Assembly: GCA_016208495.1 (NCBI GenBank) | Contig: JACQXX010000080.1 | Location: 84,914-148,913 of the forward strand | Reading direction: 5' to 3' | Length of the DNA: 64,000 nt | Origin: Acidobacteriota bacterium | GTDB taxonomy: Bacteria > Acidobacteriota > Blastocatellia > Chloracidobacteriales > Chloracidobacteriaceae | Shown here: one piece after another, positions 8,821 to 17,866 of the stretch | Position numbering within the stretch: the stretch's first letter is position 1 | Layout: each line of letters opens with the position of its first letter | Program-made: the position numbers and the translations under genes | The notes under the pieces: generated by a model | Database searches by the model: none | Told to the model about the DNA's origin: nothing | Seen by the model: the letters and a program-made list of their open reading frames with translations, nothing else

Positions 8821-10326
8821 TCAGGAACGTCGTGACCGGAGACCATCTTTGATCAGTTTGAAAATTGTCCGGCGGTTTTGAAAAATGACCTTGAGCCAGG
8901 ACAGGGTGCCCATTTGAGGAAAGTAGATTCCACGAAAGAAAATGCGGGCAATGAAAAGTGTAATCCGCTGAGTGAGTGGCTTGGTTTTGATTGAATCCAC
9001 GGCGGCGGCAATGGCTTCTGGGCTATACGAGTGAGTCCATCCGTGGTTGAGTTCCTGTTGTGCCTGATCAATACTCATTTTGAGGGGAGTGTGCGACATC
9101 TGGAAAGGTTTGAAATCAAGCCAGTGTGATGGGCGCGTCAATCGCCCAGCCGTTGCCAGCCGCTGATAGAGAGGTGTTCCCGGCAGGGGAGTCAAGGTCC
9201 CAAAAACGGGAAGCCCTGGCGGCCAGCTCCGGATTTGCTCTAAGGTTCGCTCGGCAGCACCTGGGGCGTCATTATCCAGCCCAAAAATAAACGACGTGAT
9301 GGCCATGATATTGCGGTTTGCCAGGCGTTCGAGCACGATTTGGTACTCATTTGGCCGACTAAACCCTTTGTTGACATCGGCCAGGTTGATTGGATCAATT
9401 GACTCCATTCCAATAAAGATCCATTTGCCTCCTGAGGCTGCAATCAGGTCAACCAGTTCCTCATCCCGCAGCAAATTGGCGCTTATCTGGGCGGCCCAGT
9501 TTAATTGGGCGTCAGCGGCAATAATATCGCGAAGTAAAGATTTGGTGCGTTTGATGTTGATGGCAAAATTATCATCAATAAAAAAGACTGCCATCTGACC
9601 TTGCTCGCGAAGCGCTCGATTCTTCAATCGCAATAACTCATCAACCACACTTTCATTCGTTCGGAAGCGGATTGAATCCCCAAAAAATCCGGTTACGGTG
9701 CAAAACTCGCAGCCGTAGGGACACCCGCGTCCAGATTCAATCGGTATCACTCGAAACGTTCCCCACCCGGCCCCAAGTCGTTTGAGAATGGGAGCAAAGA
9801 TTTTCGGAATTAAGTTGAACTGATCCAAATCCATTGATTCCCAGGGAATGGCTGGATAGGGTTGCAGGGAAGGTTTCATTTCCTTGCCCAGGTGATTCAC
9901 CGGAGCATACACTGGTTTTAATTCACCGCGCACGGCATCCTGAACAATCCTGGGCCAGGTTTCATCTGCCTCGCCCACGGCAACCGCATCAGCGTGTTGA
10001 GGTCCACCATTTCGTCCCAGCGCTTCATCAACGGCTTCAGTAACATGCGGACCACCCATCACAACCGGTACGCCAGTTGCCCGAATGGCATCGGCCATGC
10101 GGTACGCTTTGGCAACCATTCTGGTCATGGCCCCAATGCCGACCAGTCCAATCTTTTCTTCAATCACGAAACGTGCAATCCCAGCTTCATCCATCGGTTG
10201 AGCATTTCCATCAATGAGGAGAACTTCATGTTCAGGTGGCGTTAACGATTGAAGCAAAAACATCCACAAATGAGGCATGAAATTGCTTGTGACACCATTA
10301 TCAGGGTTGTACAAGAGGATTTTCAT
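8821..10326 (-). CDS. B12-binding-domain radical SAM protein
   Basis: A 501-residue enzyme with an N-terminal cobalamin-binding-type Rossmann domain (about 1-140; MGGPHVT and VGEAD segments) followed by a radical SAM barrel (about 185-400). The iron-sulfur cysteines are Cys202, Cys206 and Cys209 (CPYGCEFC), with the SAM-binding GMES motif further on. A C-terminal helical domain follows (about 420-495). The architecture is that of the large group that includes hopanoid and bacteriochlorophyll methylases and many uncharacterised enzymes. The classic DxHxxG cobalamin His motif is not visible in the N-terminal domain, so B12 may bind His-off or not at all. No pathway gene is adjacent, so the substrate is unknown. 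Start ATG at 10326. Confidence 0.87.
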   Translation of the reverse strand: MKILLYNPDNGVTSNFMPHLWMFLLQSLTPPEHEVLLIDGNAQPMDEAGIARFVIEEKIGLVGIGAMTRMVAKAYRMADAIRATGVPVVMGGPHVTEAVDEALGRNGGPQHADAVAVGEADETWPRIVQDAVRGELKPVYAPVNHLGKEMKPSLQPYPAIPWESMDLDQFNLIPKIFAPILKRLGAGWGTFRVIPIESGRGCPYGCEFCTVTGFFGDSIRFRTNESVVDELLRLKNRALREQGQMAVFFIDDNFAINIKRTKSLLRDIIAADAQLNWAAQISANLLRDEELVDLIAASGGKWIFIGMESIDPINLADVNKGFSRPNEYQIVLERLANRNIMAITSFIFGLDNDAPGAAERTLEQIRSWPPGLPVFGTLTPLPGTPLYQRLATAGRLTRPSHWLDFKPFQMSHTPLKMSIDQAQQELNHGWTHSYSPEAIAAAVDSIKTKPLTQRITLFIARIFFRGIYFPQMGTLSWLKVIFQNRRTIFKLIKDGLRSRRS

Positions 10327-10609
10327 TGAGGGGGTACCTTCCGGACAGTTGCCAGAGTAAGCCTATTTTTCAATGGGCTGGATGAAAGAAAGTGCCTGCT
10401 GGCTTTTGAGAAGACACACAGAACTAAAGTCAGGTCACCTGACTGGTGGTTTTTCGTCAGTGGTGGACATATTGGTCCAAAACAGTGGGTATTGGGTTTT
10501 GGAAAGGTGGAAAAGGAAGAAAACCAGGCCCGGCCATTCAAAACAGATGTATCCTTGTACTCTGATTTGATCTGAAAAGCCAGCCAGGGCACGGAAATTT
10601 CAGGAAATC

Positions 10610-10713
10610 ATACCAGTTTGTAATCAGTAGCCCGTGGTCAATCGTTCACTAAGCTTATTTGATTGAACTATTTGACTATTCTCTCATCCGAGAATTCCAT
10701 TGCAAATTGGTGT
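10610..10713 (-). repeat. R2 copy (104 bp), reverse orientation
   Basis: Begins ATACCAGTTTGTAATCAGTAG and ends TTGCAAATTGGTGT. The internal TTCACTAAGCTTATTTGATTGAA segment matches the other R2 copies. It forms an inverted pair with the copy at 10905, enclosing about 190 bp of GGGGACAAGG-rich DNA and an R5 fragment (10762-10812). The rest of 10327-11263 holds no credible gene. Confidence 0.8.
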
Positions 10714-10761
10714 CAGCATTGATAATCAAAAAGTACGTTCCTTTTCGGGTCTGGTGTACCC

Positions 10762-10866
10762 CTTATGGCCATAAGCGCCAGGAGAAGGGAACAAAGTCCG
10801 ATCTGGACAAGGGGACAGGGGACAAGGGGGACAGGGGGATAAGGGGACAAGGAGACAAGGAGACAC
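10762..10866. repeat. R5 fragment plus GGGGACAAGG tandem repeats
   Basis: CCCCTTATGGCCATAAGCGC and CAGGAGAAGGGAACAAAGTC correspond to an R5 end, including the downstream CCGATCTGGACAAGG seen at 2345. Nine or so degenerate GGGGACA / GGAGACAAGG units follow. Confidence 0.6.
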
Positions 10867-10904
10867 CTTGAATCGCTTCATCTCCCCACTCCCAACCGGA
10901 GGTT

Positions 10905-11008
10905 ATACCATTTTGGAATGAAGCGGTCGTATTAGAAAACAGTCAAGTCATTCAATAAAATGAACTTAGTGAACTACTGACTACTGACTACTGACTACAA
11001 ACTGGTAT
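10905..11008 (+). repeat. R2 copy (104 bp), forward orientation
   Basis: Begins ATACCATTTTGGAATGAAG and ends CTACTGACTACAAACTGGTAT, with the internal GTATTAGAAAACAGTCAAG and GAACTTAGTGAACTACTGAC segments typical of the family. Confidence 0.85.
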
Positions 11009-11150
11009 TATTCAAACCTGCACCGCTTGAGCATTGTCCTCTTGTTTTCCCTTCTTCTTGTCTCAATGCACTCAACTTTCCGTATCCTGTCCCTTTGTCC
11101 AGCTTTAGTGGATTGATCCGTTTGTACAATACAGGAGCGTATGTTCTGAA

Positions 11151-11215
11151 AATAAAAACGGGTTCGGAGAATGGTAAGCTCCTTCAAATTGAAAGAGTTA
11201 CCAGCTCTGAACCCG
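11151..11215 (-). terminator. Rho-independent terminator for the M4 protease gene
   Basis: A long imperfect stem of about 27 bp pairs 11159-11187 (starting CGGGTTCGGAG) with 11189-11215 (ending CTCTGAACCCG). Read on the minus strand, the stem is followed by a T-rich run (complement of 11151-11158). It lies about 50 bp after the protease stop codon. Confidence 0.75.
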
Positions 11216-11263
11216 AAATTCGAAGCCCTGATGTTGGATCAGGATTATTTGTATTTGATGAGG

Positions 11264-12877
11264 TTAATTCACTCCGCACGCCGTCCAGGTTGCGGCAACC
11301 GCATTTTGTTCAGCGCTGCCAGTGCCATAGAGGTCCCGAGCGGCATTAAGTGTGGCCGTCCGTGCGGCGGCGTAATTGGTCCCTGAGGTCATATAGACGG
11401 TCAAGGCGCGATACCAAATTTTTTCGGCTTTGCCCCGAGTGATACCCGTGACCGCAATTCCTGAAGTTCGGTTGGTGCCACCTTCAGACAGGAGGTAGAA
11501 AAAGTGATTGGCCAGACCGGACGAATAATGCACATCCATTCCATTGGTATACTGGCTGTAGTGGTCAATTGAGGCACCATCCCCACGCGGGTCACTCATG
11601 CTGCGCAGCCAGCCGCGGGAGGTTTTGGTGATTTCCTCGCCAATCAGGTAGTCACCTGGGTCACTGGAATTGGCGGCAAAAAATTCGGTGCAGGTGCCAA
11701 AAATATCCGATGTCGCTTCATTGAGTCCGCCAGATTCGCCTGAGTAAACCAGCCGTGCGGTTTTGCTGGTGACCCCGTGGGTCATTTCATGGGCCGCCAC
11801 ATCAATTGAAACCAGTGCCGTAAAGGTATTGCCATCGCCGTCACCATAGGTCATACAGAAACAACTGTCGCTCCAGAAAGCATTGTTATATTTCCGACCA
11901 TAGTGAATCCGGCTGTACCCGCCCCGGCCATTGTTGGCAATTCCATTTCGACCGTGGACTAATTTATAGTAATCAAAGGTCTTTGCGGCACCATAGTGGG
12001 CATCAACGGCAGCGGATGAGGGGTCAGCACTGACCCCGCTTCCCCAGGTATTGTCCGTATCGGTGAAGACCGTACCGGTTCCAAAAAACTTCCCCTTCAG
12101 GTCCGAGGTGTAGTGGCTTCCGTGGGTCATATCGCGGAGTTCAAATTTGCCGGTAATCGAGTTGGTGCTGAGCGGCACCGTCCCGGAATACAAACTTCGC
12201 CCGCTTCCAGTTGCGGTCGCTGTCTCAAGGTTGTCATAGCTCCAGATGACCTTTCCGGATTTGGCGCTGATGAAATACACCGTTGCCGCCGGATTTTCGC
12301 TGGCGATATCAACCAGTTCGATTTGATAGGTCAAAAAATACTTCCCGTTTTTGGGCAGAATCATCAGTTCCGCCGCTGGTTGTTCGCTTGGAAATTGACC
12401 GAATTGCTGCCTGGCAATGGCGATGGCTTCGTCTGAGGTCAGGCGCGGTGTGGTTGAAATATTGATTCCCTGGAAATAATCACCAGTGATGCTCGCCAAA
12501 GATCCATCCGTCTGAAAGTGAGTAATCATCTCCCCCTGGAAGACCTTTACCCCCTGATGGGTTTGATCCAATCGCACGTGGGCCATGTGCAATTGGTCGG
12601 CAAATGCCTCGCGTGGCACAAATTCCTCTTGAGCGTTCCGAATGCCCGGCACCTGGGCCTGAAGCAAATCAAAACTGATGGTTTGGGCATGGGTAATCGC
12701 CGCTTTTTGTTCCGGGCTGAGTTCAGCATCAGTTGCCTGAACGTGATCGAGGGTGGCGGAGTCGAATGAAGTGGTGGCTTCGGATTTTTGGGACTGGGCG
12801 TTTCCGGGCTGGATGGCAACCATCGGTGCCATCGCCATCAAAACCATGGCGAACAGTAAAATTCGGCGTCTATTCAT
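11264..12877 (-). CDS. Secreted thermolysin-like M4 metalloprotease
   Basis: A 537-residue preproenzyme. A signal peptide covers about residues 1-27, followed by an FTP/PepSY propeptide (about 70-215) and the M4 catalytic domain. Zinc ligands His363 and His367 with catalytic Glu364 (HEMTH) and third ligand Glu387 (GGLNEATSD) are intact. The transition-state His is in the NGMDVHYSSG segment, which matches the thermolysin VHINSG motif. The C-terminal domain ends without an added binding module. Such enzymes cleave on the amino side of large hydrophobic residues after release from the cell and self-processing of the propeptide. Start ATG at 12877. It is monocistronic, with a terminator just downstream. 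Confidence 0.95.
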   Translation of the reverse strand: MNRRRILLFAMVLMAMAPMVAIQPGNAQSQKSEATTSFDSATLDHVQATDAELSPEQKAAITHAQTISFDLLQAQVPGIRNAQEEFVPREAFADQLHMAHVRLDQTHQGVKVFQGEMITHFQTDGSLASITGDYFQGINISTTPRLTSDEAIAIARQQFGQFPSEQPAAELMILPKNGKYFLTYQIELVDIASENPAATVYFISAKSGKVIWSYDNLETATATGSGRSLYSGTVPLSTNSITGKFELRDMTHGSHYTSDLKGKFFGTGTVFTDTDNTWGSGVSADPSSAAVDAHYGAAKTFDYYKLVHGRNGIANNGRGGYSRIHYGRKYNNAFWSDSCFCMTYGDGDGNTFTALVSIDVAAHEMTHGVTSKTARLVYSGESGGLNEATSDIFGTCTEFFAANSSDPGDYLIGEEITKTSRGWLRSMSDPRGDGASIDHYSQYTNGMDVHYSSGLANHFFYLLSEGGTNRTSGIAVTGITRGKAEKIWYRALTVYMTSGTNYAAARTATLNAARDLYGTGSAEQNAVAATWTACGVN

Positions 12878-13230
12878 AAGTATGAGTACTCTCTATCCTT
12901 TGCGAAGTTGTTGACGGGTCGTTGAAGGTATTTTTACACCCGTGATCGGGTGTTTGGGGGAAGCCAAATCAATTGTGCCCGCTCCACATGATGTGCTTGA
13001 TGGAACGAATTCTTTCAGGCAGAAAATTCGGATTGGCGAACTTGAAGTTGTTTGATTTGGGCAAGGAAGAAAAGAGGGACATCCTACCAGGGAGCATTCC
13101 AGAATGTCAATTGTTTGCAACTGAACGCTTTGCGGTGGGACAACCAAACCGGGTACCACTTTTGATGGATTGAATTACCTGGACAACCAAACCGAATTGA
13201 AATCCTGATTCAAACCCGGAGCCAATCCCT
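12878..13230. other. Intergenic region upstream of the M4 protease gene, nothing recognised
   Basis: 353 bp between two minus-strand genes. It contains the M4 promoter by position and a 14-base direct repeat (GACAACCAAACCG core, about 13139 and 13183) of unknown meaning. No gene or RNA seen. Confidence 0.45.
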
Positions 13231-16200
13231 TCATCGAATTCCAGCCAAATTTCCCCATTCACCAGACGTAAAAAAGCTGGCCCAGTAATAGGGGCGGCGA
13301 TATTTGGGGTCTTTCAATAATTTGAGCTGGACATTTCGTAGCGCCTGGCTGCGACCTTCGTTGTTTTTCAACCGCTGGTAATAAGCCACCATCAATTTAC
13401 TGGTGGCAATGTCCGCCACTGGCCAGAGGCTCATCATCTGGGTTTCAGACCCTGCCAGAACCAGTGCCCTTCGCAAGCCATAACTGCCCTCACCAAATTG
13501 AAATTCCCCCAATCCGGTGTCACAGGCGGAAAGAACCACCAGCTTAGTGCCCCACAAATCGAGGCCGGCGGCTTCAAGAGCCGTCAAGGTACCATCGTTT
13601 TCGGCATCTCCACCATGATTGGCCCCTGCAAAAAACAGATAGGATCTGGTGAGGGGGTTTGGCATCCGAAGTTCCTCATTTGTTTCGACATCTGATTTTG
13701 GCACTGCGGATCGAGTATCAGGTGATGGTTCAGGCTTCGATTGACTCTGGGCTGAGTAGAAATAGCCATGGGTGGCAATGTGGATCAATTCTGGCCGTTT
13801 GGCATTTTTGATAATTTGTTCGGTTGCCTCTGTCCGGGTCAGGAGACTCGATTCAGGAAAAAGGTGTTTGAGGGCAATTCCTTCCTTCTGGGTGCCCTCC
13901 AACCGGGCGAGCTGACCCAAAGTTTGTCCTAACAGGAGCGGGCCGGTTCCAGTCCCATAATCAGGATCAGCCATAATCAATGGGGGACCGGCGCTTTCAA
14001 TTTTGACTTTCAACCGCAACAAATCGCGACCACTGGTGAGGTAGGTCAGCAAATACTTTTCAATGCAATATTTCCCATTTTCATCAACCAGGGCGGCAAA
14101 AGGCACCAAATTCAAAATTCCATCCGGCGAAATCAGCAGATGGTCCGCAGACCCAACCAGTGCTCGGACTGGCTTTAAGATAAGCTCGTCCAGTTTTTGC
14201 GCGGCTTGAAAGAGTTGCTGATTTCGGGCCTGACGCGTGGCTGGGGGCAATTTGATTTTTGTCAGGTTTCGACCAGGGTCAGAGAGCAGAATCAACTTTC
14301 GAAATTCAGCGACTGCCTGATTGATGAGTTCGGCGTCACCTAAATCGGCTGCACGGGGTTCTCCTTCATTTTGAAGAACATAAACCCCATACCGATAATG
14401 GACGCTGTCAACTTCTTTAAAGGCGGCGTATTCAACCAGGGCCGTATGGGGTGGGATCACTTTTTGAATGGCTTCAAGTGTGATTGGCTGAAATTGGGCC
14501 CGGAATTCCGCACTTTTGGCACTAATTTTGGCCTCAAGTTGATCAACCAGTTCGGTTTGATTTTTGATTGCTTCCCGATGTTTTTGAAGTCCCTCAGTGC
14601 CGGCACCCTTCAAAATAAAAGTGGACAATTCACTTTTCTTTTTCAAAAGATCGTCAAACAACAATTTATCCTCCGGGAGGGCCCGTTTTCGGAGCGCTTC
14701 GATCCCTTCGGCCATCGCATCAAGGGAACGGCCCTTGCGCCTGAGGAGCACCGTAAACGCATTTTGACAGGCTTTCAAGTTGTTGGGCGCCAGTACCAAA
14801 TTGAGGTAAAGTGATTCTTCTGTATGATTTGCCGTTTTATTTAGATAAAGCAATTTTTGTCGTTCTGAACCCGAGGCTAAATTTCGAATCAGATCGCGTT
14901 CCGCAATCTCATTACATTGAATGTAGCAATCAATTGCCTTTTCAACCTCATCAACCCGACTATAAGCCTGGCCAAGGTTTCGTAAGCAAGTCGCCACGTT
15001 CGGATGGTCATCACTCAATCGTTTCTGGTAAATCGCAAGCGCCCGCATATACAATGGAATGACCTCTGAGTTGTTGCCGAGCGCGGAATGGATCAAGGCC
15101 AGATTATTGAGCAGGGTGGCGACGTTCGGATGGTCAGGACCAAGAATTTTTTGATTGAGGGCCAGGGCCCTTTCAAAAAACGAGAGGGCTTTTTCGGGTT
15201 CCTTCAGATTTTGGTAAATCGTGCCCAAATTATTGAGCACAAAGGGAATATTTGGATGGTCCGGTGGGAGAAGTTTTTCAAACATGGCCAGCGCGCGTTG
15301 AAACAACGGTTCAGCCGCCCGATAATCCTTTTTGGAAATGTAAAGTAACCCCAGGGTACTCAAGGTGGCGCCGAGGTATTCGTGTTCGGTGCCGTAAATT
15401 TTTTCATTGATGGCCAGGGCTCTCACCAGTAATGGCTCTGCCCGGTTCAGATCGCCCTGGGCCCGATAGACCATCGCCAGGTTGCTGAGTCCCGAGGCAA
15501 TGGTTTGGTGGTCAGATCCAAAAAAAGACTCTCGAAGTGAGAGGGCTTTGGCAATGTTGGATTCGGCTTTGATCAAATCGTGACTGAAAAAGTACGCCTT
15601 GCCCATTTCTTCATACACATCGGATAATATCTCTTTTGAAAAATCAGGAAGATTTTCTAACATCCTTCGGGCACGGTCTTGAAGCTGGATTGATTTTGGA
15701 TAATTTCCACCCTGTAAATACAATGCCCCAATTGATGAAATTGCCTGCGCAAGTTTAGAAGCTTCTGCTGGTGAAACCTGGTCTGAACGGTCAATCAACC
15801 GGGTTGCAAGGTCATTGAACCGGGTGACATCGTGTTGGATGAAGTAAATTTCGCCAAGTTTTTCATAACATTTGAGGGCATCACCCTGGTTGATTCCCAA
15901 TCCCGTTTCATAGGTTGAAATCGCAGCTCGAAACATTGCCTCAGCTTTTGAGAGTTGCTTCTGTTCGTGCCAGACCCAGGCCAGGTTATATCGGGCAATG
16001 GCCAGATCAGGATCATCGTCTGGCAATTGTTTTTCTCTGAGTGCCAGTGACCGGGCATACCAGGTTTCAGCCAGATCTGGTTTCTTTTGGGAATAGGTCA
16101 CATTTCCCAGCAGATTGAAACAATCAGCCACATCAAGGGTATCTGGCCGTGAAAGTTTTTCTTTGATCGAAAGCGCTGACTCGACCAGTTGCATGGCTAA

Positions 16201-16713
16201 ATCAAATTGGGACTGTTTGTACCTGGAAACGGCTCCATAGAAATCAGCCTGAGCTTGAACAAGAGCAGGATCAGTCGAGCGAACTGGCCGAAGTTCAACC
16301 GTTTGAAAAGTAAATGGCCCGGCAGTGTCTTTCGGGTCAGCCAGTTGAAGTTCAACCAGATATTTCCCAGGCAATTTGCTCAACCACGCCACTGGCAGGC
16401 GGCTTTGAGTCAGATTTGGACAGGTGACTTCGAGCACTTTTTGTCCGCTTGGATCGGTCACTGAGACTCGCAGATCAACGCCTCGTTGGCCCACGACAAT
16501 CGAGGCAAACTCAGATTTTTTCATCTCGATTGGAAATGTCTTGTGCCCATTGACAATTTTTCCATCCACTCTGGTTGTACTCAGTTCAGATTGGTGGGCT
16601 TGAACTGAAGACACACCAGGAACTATCAGGTTGCGAACCAGGGCCGGCGGTTCTGACCCGGTGACCAGTGCGAGCAGGATCACGACCAGAACAGACCGTT
16701 GAAGAGCTGACAT
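13231..16713 (-). CDS. Secreted TPR-CHAT domain protein (caspase-like)
   Basis: An 1160-residue protein. An N-terminal signal-like hydrophobic stretch covers residues 7-20, followed by a beta-sandwich domain resembling bacterial pre-peptidase domains (about 45-145). About ten kinesin-light-chain-type TPRs span about 150-610 (repeated ALAINEKIYG / DHPNVATxLNNLA patterns), then a coiled-coil linker (about 690-745), then a C-terminal CHAT peptidase domain (about 850-1155). The caspase-type dyad is present: His982 in HIATHGYF and Cys1064 in LSACDTG. CHAT proteins are caspase/separase-related proteases activated through their TPRs; most act in the cytosol, so an export signal is notable. It starts with ATG at 16713, 117 bp downstream of an HD hydrolase gene on the same strand. 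Family strong; substrate and export untested. Confidence 0.92.
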   Translation of the reverse strand: MSALQRSVLVVILLALVTGSEPPALVRNLIVPGVSSVQAHQSELSTTRVDGKIVNGHKTFPIEMKKSEFASIVVGQRGVDLRVSVTDPSGQKVLEVTCPNLTQSRLPVAWLSKLPGKYLVELQLADPKDTAGPFTFQTVELRPVRSTDPALVQAQADFYGAVSRYKQSQFDLAMQLVESALSIKEKLSRPDTLDVADCFNLLGNVTYSQKKPDLAETWYARSLALREKQLPDDDPDLAIARYNLAWVWHEQKQLSKAEAMFRAAISTYETGLGINQGDALKCYEKLGEIYFIQHDVTRFNDLATRLIDRSDQVSPAEASKLAQAISSIGALYLQGGNYPKSIQLQDRARRMLENLPDFSKEILSDVYEEMGKAYFFSHDLIKAESNIAKALSLRESFFGSDHQTIASGLSNLAMVYRAQGDLNRAEPLLVRALAINEKIYGTEHEYLGATLSTLGLLYISKKDYRAAEPLFQRALAMFEKLLPPDHPNIPFVLNNLGTIYQNLKEPEKALSFFERALALNQKILGPDHPNVATLLNNLALIHSALGNNSEVIPLYMRALAIYQKRLSDDHPNVATCLRNLGQAYSRVDEVEKAIDCYIQCNEIAERDLIRNLASGSERQKLLYLNKTANHTEESLYLNLVLAPNNLKACQNAFTVLLRRKGRSLDAMAEGIEALRKRALPEDKLLFDDLLKKKSELSTFILKGAGTEGLQKHREAIKNQTELVDQLEAKISAKSAEFRAQFQPITLEAIQKVIPPHTALVEYAAFKEVDSVHYRYGVYVLQNEGEPRAADLGDAELINQAVAEFRKLILLSDPGRNLTKIKLPPATRQARNQQLFQAAQKLDELILKPVRALVGSADHLLISPDGILNLVPFAALVDENGKYCIEKYLLTYLTSGRDLLRLKVKIESAGPPLIMADPDYGTGTGPLLLGQTLGQLARLEGTQKEGIALKHLFPESSLLTRTEATEQIIKNAKRPELIHIATHGYFYSAQSQSKPEPSPDTRSAVPKSDVETNEELRMPNPLTRSYLFFAGANHGGDAENDGTLTALEAAGLDLWGTKLVVLSACDTGLGEFQFGEGSYGLRRALVLAGSETQMMSLWPVADIATSKLMVAYYQRLKNNEGRSQALRNVQLKLLKDPKYRRPYYWASFFTSGEWGNLAGIR

Positions 16714-16830
16714 ATGAGTGAAACTCCAATTGAGGAGAATGATTCGGTCTGAAAGGATTGCCGGATTTGGAGTTCGAGTTTGATGCTTTTTGGGTGAATT
16801 TTCCAGTGACCGGCACTGATCGAGTGTGAC

Positions 16831-17433
16831 TTATTTGGAATTTGGAATTGGTGGCTGAACTGGAAATGAACGCATCCAGTCAAGCCGCTCCTGGGCCGGG
16901 TGTGTGATGGTTTGGGCCAGTTCGTCAAGCCGGATGAAAAGTTCCCAGGCTGCGGTTTGGGTTTGAGTTTCAAGATGATTCAAAATGGCTTGTTCAAGTT
17001 CAGGTGGCCGGTTGCCCTTCCACCAGTTATCTGCCAGACCGACCAGCAGGTCTTCAAACAGCAAAGTTGATCGGGTGTTTTCTTGCTTCCAGGCGGCATG
17101 GGTGCGGGCAAACCGGGCCAGTTCGGGTGCCACCCCGAGAGAAATGAGTAGGTCTGGACCGTGGTCTTCGTGTAACTCGCCTGATTGCTCAAGTTCCTGA
17201 GGAAAACGCGCTTTTCCCAAATCATGCGTTGCAGCACCAAACAAAACCAGATTTGGGTCAAACACTGCTCCTGGAAACAATTGCGGAAAGGCCGTCACAA
17301 TCTGGCAGGCAACATCGTGGACCAGCGTCAAATGAGCCACCAGCCGAAGTGGAGCGTTGAGTGTTTCACACAGATGGAGAGCTTTTTCAGGTAGCGGATG
17401 CTGAACGAAATCCGGTAGAAGAAGTTGGGTCAT
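16831..17433 (-). CDS. HD-domain phosphohydrolase
   Basis: A 200-residue cytoplasmic protein with the HD metal-dependent phosphohydrolase fold. The first His lies in the LVAHLTLVHDVA helix, the HD doublet is in ATHDLGKARFP, further His residues are in EDHGPDLL and ARTHAAW, and a late Asp is in VGLADNWW. Members hydrolyse nucleotides, (p)ppGpp or cyclic dinucleotides; this one lacks the GYP extension of c-di-GMP enzymes, so the substrate is open. It is co-directional with the CHAT gene downstream and may be cotranscribed with it (117-bp gap). Confidence 0.82.
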   Translation of the reverse strand: MTQLLLPDFVQHPLPEKALHLCETLNAPLRLVAHLTLVHDVACQIVTAFPQLFPGAVFDPNLVLFGAATHDLGKARFPQELEQSGELHEDHGPDLLISLGVAPELARFARTHAAWKQENTRSTLLFEDLLVGLADNWWKGNRPPELEQAILNHLETQTQTAAWELFIRLDELAQTITHPAQERLDWMRSFPVQPPIPNSK

Positions 17434-17450
17434 AAAAGAAATCAGCGATG

Positions 17451-17560
17451 ATACCAGTTGTAGTCAGTAGTTGGAAAGTCAGTAACCAGTCGCTCACTAA
17501 GTTTAGTTGATTGAACCAGTTGATTGCTTGTTTATAGAATGAGTCTCTCGAATTTGCAAA
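17451..17560 (-). repeat. R2 copy, diverged, reverse orientation
   Basis: Begins ATACCAGTTGTAGTCAGTAG and contains TCGCTCACTAAGTTTAGTTGATTGAACC. The distal end has decayed to GAATTTGCAAAG, so the terminal TGGTAT is missing. Confidence 0.65.
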
Positions 17561-17601
17561 GAGCTCGGTTGTTGGTAGAATTGTATTTCCCTTAGCCCTT
17601 A

Positions 17602-17812
17602 GGGACTGTAAAAATACAACTTCCCGTTTTTATCGAAAGTCACCGGAGAGATCGAATTTCAGAACAGGAAACCACGAAATACACGAAAAACACGAAAAAG
17701 AAATCCAAAGACTTCAATGGGGTCTGAGTTTTGTCAGGGAAAGTGCCACCGAACTCAAAAGAAAATGGCTTCGACCCAAATGAAAATCGGGAAGTTGTTT
17801 TTTAACGCTCCC
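17602..17812. mobile_element. R6: about 211-bp MITE-like element with 25-bp inverted ends
   Basis: The left end GGGACTGTAAAAATACAACT and the right end (AGTTGTTTTTTAACGCTCCC) are inverted copies over 25 bases, about 21 of them matching. TTA lies directly outside both ends, consistent with a 3-bp target duplication; the flanks join as TTGTATTTCCCTTAG..CCTTAGCCCGATAC, which resembles the uninterrupted sequence at 31447-31477. The interior contains a reverse-oriented fragment of the R1 TTCGTG tandem (17672-17705). No ORF, so it must move in trans if at all. Confidence 0.65.
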
Positions 17813-17866
17813 TTAGCCCGATACGCTCAACCTCAATAATGGTAGATTGTAAACGACTGACCACCT

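Noticed and set aside
10323..10592. Possible small minus-strand gene
   Set aside because: No ribosome site, no family motif, low-complexity composition; likely a chance ORF between genes.
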